Source: Apus apus (taxonomy: Eukaryota > Chordata > Aves > Apodiformes > Apodidae). Taken from it: DNA of 64,000 nucleotides. The notes beneath the pieces were generated by a model. It saw nothing but the letters and a program-made list of their open reading frames with translations. It was not told where the DNA came from and did not search any database. The stretch is from positions 2,631,659 to 2,695,658 of the forward strand of contig NC_067283.1 of assembly GCF_020740795.1 (NCBI RefSeq), written 5' to 3'. Numbering within the stretch: the stretch's first letter is position 1; every line of letters starts with the position of its first letter. This document shows positions 35,913-48,935 of this stretch, piece after piece. The translations under genes and the position numbers were made by a program.

Positions 35913-37755
35913 CCAATGCAGGACTGGGCAGTGCTTCACACCTGGTGCCTGGGACAATGGTGTAGGACTGTTGGAGGTAGCTTGCTCCCTGATTGCTACT
36001 GATGAAGCACATGGCTTAATCCCTACTAAAACTACTGGTGTTCACTGATTCTTCTGCTAACCACAGCCATCCCCACCTCTGAGTCCCCCTTCCACCCATG
36101 GCTTTGATGGCCCTCCAGAAGCAGCAATCTCCATCATCTGCTGAGATGTTGTATCGAGGCATTTCCCCTTCCCTTCTCTGATTTAGCCTGGGTTTCACAG
36201 CCCTCACATGCTGCACCAGTTCAAAAACTACTGAGGGGCATCTCCAGAGCAAATGGCCACCATTCAAATGTCCAAGCTGGAAGCATTGGTCCCAGGAGCT
36301 CTCAGCCCTTGGAGCTGAGTCTCCCTCCCAGCCAAGACACACATCAACATGCCCTGAAGATTCACTCTACCCATTCTATCCAAAATCTCCCCCTTAGCAG
36401 AGGCAAGTCCAAGCCCATAGACCTCTAGACCCTTCCATCTTCAGGACAAACGTGCCACAACACAATGAAAGCAGTGGTTTCAGCAGAGCATCTGCCTCTC
36501 CACCTCTGGCAGATGCACAGGTAAAGCCAAACCCAAGGGGACCCATTAGGCTGAAACCAGCATGTTTTACATGGTTTGAGGAGCAAAGTCATATCTAGAA
36601 GGATATTTCTTAGTCATGTTGCCTTGTTCTGACCAGATCCTGAATGGTGCACATGCTGTTCCCCATGCTGTGTCCCTAATCCCATTGCATTTGGGAGATT
36701 GTGACACCAGACGGAGTCCCTTGGACAGAAACTTGGCTCAGGTCTGCAAAGCCAACAGTGGTGAGCAATGGGCAAGGAAAATGTCCCAAAGTGGCTGATA
36801 CAGGACCAGTCCAGGTGACACAGCCTGTAGTAAAACTCCTCTGTGCCTGGTGGAAACCATTTCCAGCCAACTTGCCTTTGGTTCAAAGGGTGACTTTAAA
36901 CATGAAAAGAGAGGGAGTCACCAAAAATGAGCCAACTTCCAAGAAGAGGTTTTGAGGCAAAAAGACAGAGATAGGGAGTCTGGGTGTGGTTTTGACTGGG
37001 TGCAGAAGATACCCTGGCCATACCCCTCAATATGGAACGATGGCTCAAGGTGAAACCAACTGCCCCAGTTTTGGAGAGTCTTCAGCTATGGGAGCTCTGG
37101 TCTTTGCTAGCCCAGCTGTGTCCCCAGCCTTTGATGCCCTGATGGCCTCACATGGATGACAGCATGGTCTCTGCTGTCACCTCCCCAGAGCTGCTCTCCA
37201 TGGCATGTCAGGTGCCACCTGTCTCCATCCTCCCACCTGTGCTCCAACATATTCCTTTGTCATGGGCAAACTTATGGTGGGGATGAAGGGACAAGACCAG
37301 TCAGCCCAGCAGAGCCATCCCTGTCCCCACACAGTGACAGCTGATGATGCCTGGATTAGGGGAGCAAACGATGCCTGGCCTCAGCTCCCTTGAAATGCTG
37401 CTGACTCCTTCTCTGCTGCTTCTCCTGTCACATGCACAAACAGATGTAGGTACAGTTGTACCCTCACTCCACAGGGTCATGGTCCTGGTCAATGTCTGCA
37501 TCACCAGGGGGAATACTGGGATAAAGACAAATTAGTGAACAGGGAAACCCCAGGGGATGCCAACACACCCACTGCAGACAGGAACCTGCCTGATTTCTGC
37601 ATCACAAAGAGCCCAGATAAAGAAAAGCAGATTTGTTTCCTTCACTTGCTCCGTTTTCCAAGCTAGAAGAGGAATACTCTAAGAAGTTCAGGAGTGTGAG
37701 GGTTAATATCCCACAAGTCTTGATCTCCACCAGCAGAGCACCACTGCTCCCCAGA

Positions 37756-37848
37756 TAATCATAGAATCAATTAAACCTTTGGGCTGGAAAAGATCTTTAA
37801 GATCATCAAGTCCAACCATTAACCTAATCCACTCTCCCAGTTTGTCCC
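37756..37848 (-). mobile_element. CR1 3' fragment, antisense, diverged subfamily
   Basis: Reads aatcatagaatcaattaaacc, gggctggaaaagatctttaa, gatcatcaagtccaaccatt and aacctaatccactc. Similar in type to the copy at 10979. Confidence 0.75.
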
Positions 37849-40431
37849 ACATAGCATTGAGGTCGTGGTGGAGGACACTGCACGGGCAGCAGGGTTTGGC
37901 TTCCCAAAGAGCAACTCCAAGCCTCAAAACACAGTCCCAGGCTCACAGGGGGAAACTGAGGCACAGAGCTGTGTGTTGACTTCCTGGGGTCTGTCTAGCT
38001 TCTGGCTGTCACTGGGCTGTCTCCTGGGTCACCTCCTTGTGATGTCCTCTGGGGTCAGCACTGCCATGAGGAGGAGACAAGGGGTAAGCAGGGGGATAGA
38101 GGCATCACTCTTACGTGGCAGGAGGTTCTCAGCCACCAGTGTCCTAGGGTCAGGAGTGGGAGAGATGGAATTCTGGGATCCGGGTGTTTAGCAGCACTTG
38201 ATGCATCATCGCTTCTAGCTCTAGAAATACAGAGAAAGGGAGGAAAAGCTGTGGGAACAGGGGCTGGAAGGGTCTCTGACCATTGCACAAGCCCCTCTGC
38301 ACATCCCGTCTCCTCAGCCCAGCCTCACACATCCCCTCCCATATCTGCCCTGGTGCCAACAATGATTTTATCTGGCTCATACCTTAAAGAAGGTGCACCC
38401 AGCCAGGCTTATAACACTGAATGTGCTTCCCCCCCTCAACAAAATTCCCCAGCAAATGGTTCTTTTGAATGGGAGGTTTGCCCACCACCTAAGGCAGGCC
38501 AGCCCCTGGGTATTTATATCAGCATTACACACCAGGAATGCTTCCAGACAAGAAGTTACATAGAAAATGCCTTTTGTCCAGCAACACAATCTGGTTTTTG
38601 TTCCAAAAGGCCCAGATAATTGGAGCTGAGAATGCTCTACCTTAACATCCATCCACCAGGCAGGGAATTAATTCTGGGGAGAATAACTCCCTGCAGTTAT
38701 TGCCATAAAGCAATGCAGAGATTTAGAGAAACCTTTTCACTCTCTGGTGCTGGGGGGACCACCCAGGAGATGGGAGGACAAAGCCACCCCCGAGCCAGCT
38801 GTGAGGGGCAGGGTGGACCCAAGGTGGTGGGGATGGATGGTCCTGCAATGGGGTGTCCCCCCACCCCATCTCGAGGTAGGAATGCAGATTGGAGCCCCCA
38901 CCCCACAACATGCATGTCCCCTGCACTGCACGAGGATGAGGCACATGCCTTTCTCCCACCCAAAGAGGAGGGACATAAGGTATCTGATCCCTCCTTAGAG
39001 CAACTGTCCAGAAACCTAAATTAACTTTGGCAGAAACCAGACCCAGAGGAGGGTTGAGCTGCATCCCTCATCCAGTCCCCAAGGGATGCTCGACATGAGC
39101 ACGTCAGCATCCCCCTCCTCACCAGAGAGAAAAGCTTCATCTCCTCCATGTTGGGTGTCCAGAGGGCATCTCTGGCACTGACATCCCATCTGTGTGGCCT
39201 TGGGCACATCCCTTGTCCCTAAATTTGCACCAGGCACAGGGCTGGCTCAGGGGTGTAAGTGGGGGTTGGATGGTTGCTCCCACAGGGATTTCTTCCAGGG
39301 TTTGGGAAGGGCATTTTCCCATCTGCTGCTGAGCTGGGCTTAGATGAGCCTGTAGATTGATAATCCTGACAGACACAAACCATGTGAGGCCGCTCCCTGG
39401 TTTCAGACAGTAGCTAGAAAAAGAAGCAAAAACAGGGTGGGGAGGGTATGGGGGGAAACATGTTCATTAAGAAGTACAGACCGTGGAGAAACTGCCTGAG
39501 GTTCCAGAGGTAATCACCACTGCAGAGAAACAAGGATAAAGCAGCCAGCCTGTGTCTGACCATCCCAGCTCCAAAACACCACAGGAGGCAATTCAGCTCC
39601 CACATCAAACACAAAGAGGTCTCCAGGGTCTTTCGAGCCCTGCAGACCTTCTAAAATTTAATATCTGAGGGGTGAAACGAGGCACACACCAGGGCCACAG
39701 GGGAGAGAAAGGCTGCCCAGCCCCTCTACTGGACACCGGAGAATCCACACAGCTTAACATATCTCAACAATTGGGTTTTGATGTTTTGCTGCTGAGTGAA
39801 ACTATCATTGGTTCATCAACGGGGCATTTTGTGCTGGCCCATCTTACCAACACCCTGGGTGCTTGGGCTGAGCGTGGGTGCTGCTGAGCACCCAACAGGT
39901 CCAGGCACCTTCACAGACCTGCTGCTGCCATCTGCTGCAAGAAACCTCCCTGGGAGCCAATGCCAGAGCCAAAACTGGACCAAAAAAAACCCATTTTGGA
40001 GCCAATCTTGACACTGTTGCAGTTTGGCCACTTACCTGGGGGAGAGGATGTCTGTCCTGAGCAGAGTGTGAATTCCAACAGGTTTTAATTTCAGCATCAG
40101 CTGCATTTTTAAGTGTGTCACACAGTGACATTACGAAATCTTTTTGATGTGTTAATGAAGCAGGGGCAGCTCCCCCATACAGGAGGAAATACAGAGACTT
40201 TCCAATGGGACAAGTCCCTCCCTGCAAGCAAAACCTTTTGGAAAGCAAAACGATCAGAAAAAGGCCACATTCGATGCTGTTTCTCCCTGGAGAAGAGTGA
40301 TCAAAATGTTCAGCTTTGGTATTTTTTGGAACTTCCTACGTGTTTTTCTTTTCTCCTTCTTTCCCCCTATTTTTTTGTGGTCTCCTGCTTGAGCTCAATC
40401 CAGTAATGGACAGAATGTGTCACCTGCTCTG

Positions 40432-41417
40432 TGTTCTGGTTTGGTTTGGTGGGTTTTTTGGTAGCTGGGGAAGGGGCCCAGAGGTGGCTCTGGGAAGAAG
40501 CTGAGAAGCTACCCCTGCTTCCAAAACCAACCCATGAGCCACTAGAGGGACAATAGATGCACCTCTGCCACTAACATACCAAAGAACAGCTATAACACCT
40601 GAGCAGAGGGAGCACTTGAGGGGAGAGGAGCTGTGCAGGAGGAGAGGGTGCTGGTGGAGGAGAACAGTGCTGGTGGTTGGTGAGGAAGAAGGGGAAGAAG
40701 GTGCCCAAGCAGGAGTTTCCCCGCAACCCATGGCGAGATGGCAGCTGTGCCCCTGAACTCGTGGAGGAACATGGTGGAACATTCCCTGAAGGTGCCAGGA
40801 GGGGTGAACTTGGCCACTGGACTTGGATTTGCAGCCCATGGGCTGATTTTGCAGCCGTGGAAGCCCCCAGGCCAGGGGAGTTTGTTCCCAAAGCCCCCGT
40901 GACTCTGCGGGCAGCGCTGGAGCAGCTCCAGGCCTGGTGGGAAGGACTCATGGAGGAGAGGTTGGTGGAGGACTCTGCCATGGGAGGGACCCTGTGGGGA
41001 AGCAGGGCAGGACTGTAAGGAATCCTTCCTGAGGAGGAAGGAGCAGCAGGAACCACCAGCCTGTGACGTGACTCTAAACCCCATCCCCATCCCCTGTGCC
41101 ACTGGGGGGAAGGAGGGAGACAAACCAGGAACAAAGGGATTTGGGCCCAGGAAGAAGGGAGGGGAGGGGTAACATATGCAAGCCCTGCTCTGTGTGTGTT
41201 TGTGTCCTGTGTGTGTTTGATTAGTGTGAAATTAAACTATTATTTTTCCCCAAGTTAAGTCTGTTTTGCCCTGGACCTTAATCAGTGAAGAACCCTCCTT
41301 GTCCTTTGTCTCAGCCCAGGAGCTTTGTCCTCCTCATCCCAGAGTGTGTGAGGGGGGAGCTGAGTGAGGGGCCATGGGGCTGCTCCTTTGTTGTCCTGTT
41401 GTCTGAAACCACTACAA
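40432..41417 (+). mobile_element. Solo LTR of an avian ERVL-like endogenous retrovirus
   Basis: Starts tgttctggtttggtttggtg followed by ggggcccagaggtggctctg, a typical start of avian ERVL-type LTRs. The middle has purine-rich tgaggaggaaggagcagc and ccccatccccatcccctgtg. The 3' part has a poly(A) signal ATTAAA at 41231-41236, ccccaagttaagtctgtttt, and an end near tctgaaaccactacaacc. No internal gag, pol or env sequence or second LTR flanks it, so it looks like a recombined solo LTR. I could not find a clean target-site duplication. Family assigned from memory of consensus features, and the terminal CA has apparently mutated. Confidence 0.72.
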
Positions 41418-44235
41418 CCTGGCACCATGAAGAGCTGTGAGTCATTCCTATTTGGTTTCAATTTTTAATTTTCTTCAGAGCTTTGCTTTCGCTTTCCTTT
41501 CAGTTTGTAGAGTATGAAAAAAAGGGAAAGGAAAAAAAAAAAAGGGAAACTGCAAAAAACTTTCCCAGAAGAGTGAGCTCTACCCCTGACCTGCTCTGAT
41601 CCACAGAGCAGCCTTGGCTGGATCAAGGTCTTAACAACCACTAAGGATCTTGTTAAAACCAGGAGAGCAGCCAGCATAGCCCTGAGAACAGCTTCCAGCC
41701 CCCTGCAAAGAGGACTAGATCCTACAGGTGCTCAAAACTGGATTCAGGGGCCCCCCTGAATACCAGGAGAGAAATCAGGATGATGGTTCCTGGTTTAGGA
41801 GATGCCACGAGGACAAGTGTTCTGGAAAGCTTTTTATTTCAGGACATCTTGGAGCAGTTGATGGAGGGATTTCAAGCCAAGGAAACTCATTGCTGTAGTT
41901 TGTTCCTTGATAAAAAAGGGATTTGGGCCCAGACTCCTCCCAGGAGGTGCTGAACAGAGAGGCTGAAGTCAGATGTGGTCAGCCTGAGCTTCACCACAGA
42001 AGCCAGTAAGGTGGAGGTTTCTCCAGGGTGACTTAGTCTTGGGACCTCACGGATGAATGGCTGCTCCCGTGATGGCCAGCTGGGACTTTTCCCCACCAAA
42101 AAGCACAGCCTACACCTGAAGAGAAAGACCTTTGAGAGGACTAACATTTTATAGCCAAAAAAATTCCAGGTGACACATCCCAAACCCAGGTCTTCCCCTC
42201 TGCTCCAGCCACCAGCCAACCTTCCTGCCTGAAAAAGAAGACCATCCAAGCCAACCTTTGTCTTCATGTACCAGACAAATGGCCTGTCCCAAAGCTACAT
42301 CTCCACCAACCATGCTCATGCCAGGCCCAAGGGCCAAGGACACAATGAGCTCTGCTGGCCCACAGCTGTGTGTAATCCACCTGGCAAGTGTATGTTCATT
42401 AGCTGGTTTATAATTACAGGTGTCACACCTACAGAGAAGCACAGGTTCACATCCTGGATGGGTCAGGAGAGCTTCCCTGTACTCAGCACCCTGTACCCTG
42501 CACCCTGCTTTGTACCCAACTGTCCCTTTCCTTCCAAAGGCCCCAGATTTTTGGTTCTTTCCCCATTTCCCCATGCCTGCCTCTCACATGCTGACAGGAG
42601 GAGGCAGACAGTCCCCTCCAGCCTCTCCATCTCACATCTCCACAACCTAACCCAGAAACAAGCTCCTGGGGCCAGCTCACAGCTGTCCCTGCAGAACAAA
42701 ACAGGGAACCAACCTCTCTTTGTGCTGCCGAGGCTTAAGTTGATTTTCATATTAGCTCTAATTAGCTACCAGCCCATGGCCCTCACATCCCAGTCAGTGG
42801 TTCAGGGAAGGGTGGAGCAACCTCGATGGTGCCAGCATCAGCGATAACATTATCTGCTGGGTGCCCAGGTCCCACCCGGGTGAGTTTTCAAAGGTTACAG
42901 AGATTATTATTAAAAGACTGATTCATCATGTTGCCTTTGGAACTTCATCATGGGTACAGGCTTCAGTGTTCATTGCAATCTATTCCTCGAGGGGGAAATC
43001 ACAGCTGTGGATGTACAGGAGCAATGGGAAGCAAACTGGTGGTTGTCCGAGGGGCCACAGAAACCCAGAGGACAAGAGGTAGCACAGGGTGGGCACAGGT
43101 TTTCTCCTGAATCCCTGGGGGAGGGATAAAAAAAGGCACCCCAGGATCTCAGCTGTGAGGTTGTGCCTTGGCTAGTCCTTGCCTGGGAGCTGGTAGATCA
43201 AGGGCTTTCTCTGCTGCCGCGTGGACTTCAGCAAGGAGGTGTCCTTGAAGATGATGTCCTAGCTAAGAAGACCTCTCAAGGTCCTCATTTGTGATGTCTG
43301 TAGTTTCCACATAGGGCTACAGGTTAATGTTGTGGCTGGCCCAGGGCAGATCTTCTCCCACTTCTGCCAGGGAGGCTCAGAGCTGTGGTTGGATTAAGAA
43401 TCCTTGAGGGTTTTTTCTTCCCGTTAACTCTGGTGGACCTCTATGAACTTTTACCACTGACAGCATCCTGCAACAAGGATGTCCTCATCTGCAGCTAAAC
43501 AGGACGATGCTCAGGCTCTACTGCACCACCCAAGCCAGGGGCCTAGCTTGATTTACACTTGAATTTCAGCAGATGGGACCCTGGGAGCAGTTGTCTGCTC
43601 GCTTTCTTCTCTGCATTGCACATCCAGCCCCACCACTGAGGTCAAACTGTCTTAGACTTCAGCAGACTTGCCTTGGGTTGAAGAAAAATCTCATGATCCA
43701 TTGGGTGGGAGCCACAGGTAAGGTCTGCTGAGATTCAAGGAAGTGCTGGAGGCTGCTGTGGGAGCCCATCACCCTCACCATCCTTGCAGATCCTTTGCCC
43801 CATGCTCAGGGCAAGAAAGGGGGAAAGTTCTCAGGTCTGGGTTTGTGGGACAGAGCAGAAGCTTTAAAACAGAGGGAGGGATCTCTGATCCTGGGGATAG
43901 CAAGTGGAGAATGTCAGCCCAGGACTTCTCTCATCCCTCTAGCCCTGCTCTTTTTTCTCCTGCCACATAGAGCTGATTAACTGAAGACAGCAGCACCCAA
44001 TTGACACCAAAGGCTCCTCCGAAGGTCTCTGACCAAACACTGCTGATACCAGTGTGAAATTCAACACTGGCTCAGCTTGCTCAGGGCCTCAAAAAGACAT
44101 CTTCACTGGAGTCAGACTCCTGAGGAGACTGAGTCAATCCTGCTGGTGGAGATGAAGGCCCAGCTCATCTCAGGTATCTAGGAAAGGGTGGTCAAATTGC
44201 ACCCACAAGTCCCTGTTTCTATACAGTGACTGCAA
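41418..44235. other. Intergenic, no gene seen
   Basis: Unique sequence between the solo LTR and the next CR1. The 193-codon frame at 42266-42847 is low in recognisable features and overlaps minus-strand frames, so I do not call it. Confidence 0.55.
42340..42990. promoter_or_regulatory. Candidate conserved non-coding sequence, two sub-blocks
   Basis: Sub-block 42365-42430 has atccacctggcaagtgtatg, then gctggtttataattacaggt. Sub-block 42728-42990 has gctctaattagctaccagc, tttcaaaggttacag and attattattaaaagactga. Between them lies ordinary C-rich sequence. The call is by pattern only. Confidence 0.25.
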
Positions 44236-44393
44236 AAGGAGGCTGTAGAAGCCCCATCCCTGGAAACATTCCAGGTCAGGTTGGACATGACTCTGAGCAA
44301 CCTGATCTACTTGAAGATGTCCCTGCTCACTACAGGAGACTTGGACTAGATGACCTTTAAACATCTCTTCCAACCCAAACTATTCTATTCTTC
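44236..44393 (+). mobile_element. CR1 LINE 3' fragment, sense
   Basis: Reads ggctgtagaagccccatccc, gtcaggttggacatgact, ctgagcaacctgatctac and ttggactagatgacctttaa, ending caacccaaactattctattctt. Confidence 0.85.
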
Positions 44394-44799
44394 TTTGAGA
44401 AAAGGGAGCAGGGAATTAACTTGGTGGGAGATGGTTACCTTGTAGAAACACAAAATGAGATTAAACTGTCCTGTCCTGCAGTGATGTAGGCATTCCTCAC
44501 CTTTTATCTCCTTTCTGTCCCAGACCTTTCTCCTAACCCAAAACCTTCTCTATGGCCCTTCTTCCAGCATCCTCCTGACCCCAACTCCTTCTGCCTTACA
44601 AACCTTGCTGCAAACAGCCCAGGACTCCCTTGCACACTGGCATTCCTCACTCCTCCTGTTACACCACTTGCAGTTTTCCTGCAATCTGCATCCTCAGATT
44701 TCCAGAAAAAAATGATATTGGATGAACAAATCTCTTCAAGGTGACGTTTTTCCAGCCTGGACAACCCAAAGCAGCCACAACGCTGGGCAGTTTCACAGA

Positions 44800-45260
44800 A
44801 GCTGGACCTTGACAGCCGCCATCTGGGTTGTTGGGTGGGTTTTTTTTCTCCACCACGCAGGTGTCCGGTGGGGGTATGTGACCTGACATTGATGTTTTAA
44901 TTAGGCTGGTTTCCATCTTCTTCCTCACAACTGAAACAATCGCCGTCATTCTTGCAGGCGGTCAAAGTTCACCGTGGGCCTGGGAGGGTTGTGACATTGA
45001 TTGGCAGGTCCCAGGGCGACCACCGTCTCCTCCTTTGACACGAGTCGTCAGGTTTGGGCATATCAATTAGTGGCTGGGTGACTTAATGAGGTTTTGATGA
45101 TGGAGAACAGCCGAAATCTCATTCCCATCCAGGAAAACACTGTGATAATAACCTCGACACCTCTGGTGTTGTGTTTTCTTCTAGATCTCCGTGGCCAAGA
45201 AACTTCATACAGGAAGCTGGAGTGCTCTCCTCTTTTACAGCTCATTAACTGGGAATCCTG
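44800..45260. promoter_or_regulatory. Candidate conserved non-coding element with DR1-like site
   Basis: Unique block with GGTCAAAGTTCA at 44960-44971, which fits the HNF4/RXR direct-repeat-1 type, cctttgac at 45032-45039 (reverse TCF-like), tgacattgattggcagg, and tatcaattagtggc. Locally rich in CpG. No repeat and no convincing frame. Confidence 0.35.
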
Positions 45261-47394
45261 GCCAGAAAAAGCCAGAGGTGACAGGACACAATATGGGTGT
45301 TTCAGAGGTGGCAGCTTTGCTAAGCAAAACGAGGGATTTCAGAGCACTGTGTTGCTGGAGGTGAAATATTTCAGCTGAGCATTTAAAATCCAGGTTTTCC
45401 ATGCACAGTCATTAAAAGCAGAAGGATATGAACGAGAACAAATTCTGGCACCATGGTGATGGACAGATAGCCTTTCCTGATGGAGCTTTATAAAACTGCA
45501 CAAAGCTCTCCCAACAGGGTGTTTTGATGGTCCTACATTTTGCTTTTACACCTGGAGATCATGTCTCCTCCAGGAGACACCTTGGGATAGCTCTGGCAGT
45601 GTGAAATGGGCTGCTGGTAGGACCAGGCATGGGAATGTGCTATGCTATTGCTGCACTGCCTGTTTCAGAGACCATACTGGTCCCAGAGACCAGACCCAAC
45701 TCCTCACACCCCACAAGACTTCACTGGAAGGGGAGAGCTGCCCATTGACCTCAGTTCCATTGACCCAAGCTTGTCCACAAATTTAGTCTGAGCAGGCTGA
45801 GCCCAAGCCAAGTTGGATCATCAGTTCATACTCCTGAAAGGGATCCCAGCATTTTCTGAAGGTCTTCATAAACAGCAGAAGACAAGGACTCACATCCAGC
45901 TTTGGTGTTTGAGCCTGGTCTCTCTGTAGGCAGCATGGCTGGGCTGAACTGAAGCTCAGGGATGGCTGCAGATGAAGGAAAGCAATTTACCATCCATGCA
46001 AAGTCAAAGTGCATGAGACACCCCTTTGCAAAATTGTTCCAAAACCATTACAGGAACGTGCTGTTAAAACAAGGCCTGTGACCTCCCAAAATTGTTTCAA
46101 CTCTTCCTTCAAAGCCTTAGGAAGACCTTGTCCCAAACAAGTGTTGCAAGGTTGCAGCTTGGTCCCCTTGTCCTTTTGGGACTTGTGGTGCCTGGAGGAA
46201 TATCCCCAGCTGCAGGACTCAGTGCCTATATGATGGGCACAGTAGATCAGCAGATCACAAACCCAGCAACACAGCCACCAAACAAGAGAGGCTGTGGGAC
46301 CTTTAGATGACTTCCCAGTTGATGGTATCTCTAATCCCCACAGCAACTCAAAGGTATCCAGGTCACAGGAGCAACTATCTTTGTGCATGAGCCTCGAGGA
46401 TCCCAGGAAGACCAGATATCCCTAAGGACCCAATCCCATTGAACACTTTGAGCTGTGGGTAACTACATGGCCTGGCCATGAAGACCTGGAAGCACCAGTG
46501 AGAAATGGCTGGTGTCCTTAGGGGATGACCAAAGACAGGGGACAATGGTAGTTTGTCCTGATCTCTACCTCACATGGACCTGAGCCCCAAGGATCCGGAC
46601 ACCCGATGAATCTGTGTTTCCAGCTGCAGCTCCATTGGTGCAATTCTTGAGTCCTGAGCTGCTCAGCTCCCCAGAACAGAGACCCTGACGGGTCCAACAC
46701 CGACACTATTGTTCACTCCTCAAACACATGCAGCCTCACAGCTCACAGCTCTGAGCACCTGGGAGCTGCTGCGAGGCGGTGGCCACAGCATCTCCCCACA
46801 CGTGCAGGTGGATTCAGCTCATCACCCCATTCATGGGAAGGTCTAGCTGCTTAAAAAGGAGGGGAGAAGAGGACAGCAGCACTTTGTGAAGATACCCAAG
46901 GTGTGTGCTCAGAAGTGTGTCTCTGCTGCCACTGCAGATGCTGAAAATGTCACCAGATGTTATCAGTGCTGGTGGTAACACCTCTGCATTTCAAGTGCTC
47001 TGTGGAGAAAGTGCAGCCAGAGAGAGCTTCTTGACCAGAGATGTCTGAGTTTCAGGGGCAGACTGAGCAGGTCTCAGGGTGTTTTGCAGGCAAAGCTTCC
47101 TGCCAGTGTGTGTCCTCCAACTTAAACACTGAGGAAATTCAGTGCTCTGAGTCAAAACAATGTGGATGGCAAATCCCTGCCCATTACCCTGAGAGGGATC
47201 TTGCTGGCTGAACGTGGACATCTTCCCTGGAGCCTTCCCTCAACAGATGATGGAGACCTACTGGGGGTGGTGTCTGGAGTGGGATGGGTGAACCACTCCT
47301 CTTTATCTCTGCTGACTGAGGGAGGACCTGAGGGACTTGCTCAGTGGGGACATCTGCCCAGTAGCAGCTGCAGGGGGGAGGGATGGATAGATAA

Positions 47395-47568
47395 TGCCCA
47401 AGGAAGCTGTGGATGCCCCTTCCCCAGAAGTGTTCAAGGCCAGGTTGGGTGGGACTTGGATCAACCTGGTCTAGTGGAAGGTGTCACTGTCCACGGCAGG
47501 TGGATTGGAACTAGATGATCTTTAAGATCCCTTCCAACCCAAACCATTCTGTGATTCTGTGACAGGAG
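47395..47568 (+). mobile_element. CR1 LINE 3' fragment, sense
   Basis: Reads gcccaaggaagctgtggatg, tggatcaacctggtctagtg, ggaactagatgatctttaag and the tail aaccattctgtgattctgtg. Confidence 0.9.
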
Positions 47569-48447
47569 AGGAACCACCTTTCTAACCCATCTTCCCCAGG
47601 TCCCAAAAGGCACCACCAAGGCTGCTCAAACAGCATCATCCCACTGCGGGTGCAGCTGAGAGCTTCAGCCAGAGGTGTCAGCAATTAGCACCACTGATGT
47701 CAGACAAATCTCTCCTCACCAGCAGGTTAACACAGCGTGTCACTGAGTCACCAACTGCAGCTATTTCCAAACTGAGGAGAGAAAAAAAAAAAAAAAACAA
47801 CTCAGGCTGAGAGAGCTGCAGCAATTTGCCCCAAATCCCTGGGGAGTCAGTGTCATGGGTGGAGAGCTGATCTGCCACACGTGCTTTCCATGCTTCAGTT
47901 CCATCTCTGAGATGTTCTCAAAAATGCCCTGGTTACGTGGGTCCTTCTGCCACCTAAGTCAGCTCTGAGTGGAGAAACCACAGCAACACAGAGGTTCCTG
48001 CTGCAAATATCCTCATTTTGCTGCCTATCAAAGGAGACACATTTGGAGTTTTACTTGCTTTTCTCCTGGTTTCCCTTTTACTGCCAGGATGGTAAAACAG
48101 GAGCAGCAAGACCAGATTCATTAGTTTTTCAACAGCCCAGACTGATCTCTAGGTGACCCCAGGACCCCAAACCCAAGACAAAAATCGCTGTTTTTTCAGC
48201 AGATAAGGCAGCAAACAGCAGCTGGGGGCAATTTCTCAGCTCCTGTGAATAACTACAATTCCTACCCCAGCATGACAGACTCAAAGGTGAGTAATCAACC
48301 TCTGACCTGTCAACGTGGCCACACAGAGCAGGAGCTTTAAAGCAGCAGAAAGCAAAGCAGTGACAGACCCCGGTGTCCTTCAGCAAGTGGGTGCCCACCT
48401 CAGCATTGCCCAAAAATACCCCAAACTACTTCTTCATCACTACCAGA

Positions 48448-48935
48448 ATGGATTCTGTGTCCAGTTCTGGAGTCCCCAAAGTATGGACATGGAGCTGCTG
48501 GAGCAGGTCCAGAGGAGGCCACAGAGGTGATCCAAGGGCTGGAGCAGCTCTGCTCTGGAGACAGGCTGGGAGAGTTGGGGTGTTCAGCCTGGAGAAGAGA
48601 AGGCTCCAGGGAGACCTTAGAGCACCTTCCAGTGCCTGAAGGGGCTCCAGGGAAGGGCATGGAGAGATAGGACAAGGGGGAATGATTTCAAACTGTAAGA
48701 GGGGAGATTCAGATGAGATATTAGGAAGAAATTCTGTGCTGTGAGGGTGGTGAGACCCTGGCCCAGGTTGCCCAGGGAAGCTGTGGCTGCCCCATCCCTG
48801 GCAGTGTTGAAGGGCAGGTTGGATGGGGCTTGGAGCAACCTGGGCTGGTGGGAGGTGTCCCTGCCCAGGCAGGAGGTTGGGACTGGACAATCTTTAAGGT
48901 CCCTTCCAACCCAAACCAGTCTGGGATTCTGTGGT
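48448..48935 (+). mobile_element. CR1 LINE 3' fragment, sense, young subfamily
   Basis: Starts attctgtgtccagttctgg and runs to ccagtctgggattctgtgg. It is nearly identical over long stretches to 26225-26622 but lacks about 30 bases after ggggctccagg. The antisense frame is also open for 154 codons (48426-48890), an accident of the family's base composition. Confidence 0.93.

Larger units (their letters stand above)
34559..40431. other. Intergenic, no gene seen
   Basis: Two degraded CR1 pieces (35780, 37756) and a MIR-like core at 37949-37970. Unique stretches at 38480-38720, 39710-39860 and 40070-40160 have motif-like A/T-rich composition. No supported gene. Confidence 0.55.
44394..48447. other. 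Intergenic, no gene seen
   Basis: Holds the candidate element at 44800-45260 and one CR1 end at 47395. The rest is unique sequence with only short frames. Confidence 0.55.

Noticed and set aside
40571..41134. 187- and 177-codon minus-strand open frames
   Set aside because: They lie antisense within the solo LTR and have no domain.
42266..42847. 193-codon plus-strand open frame as a possible gene
   Set aside because: No recognisable domain, overlapping minus-strand frames, and a composition typical of the surrounding non-coding sequence.
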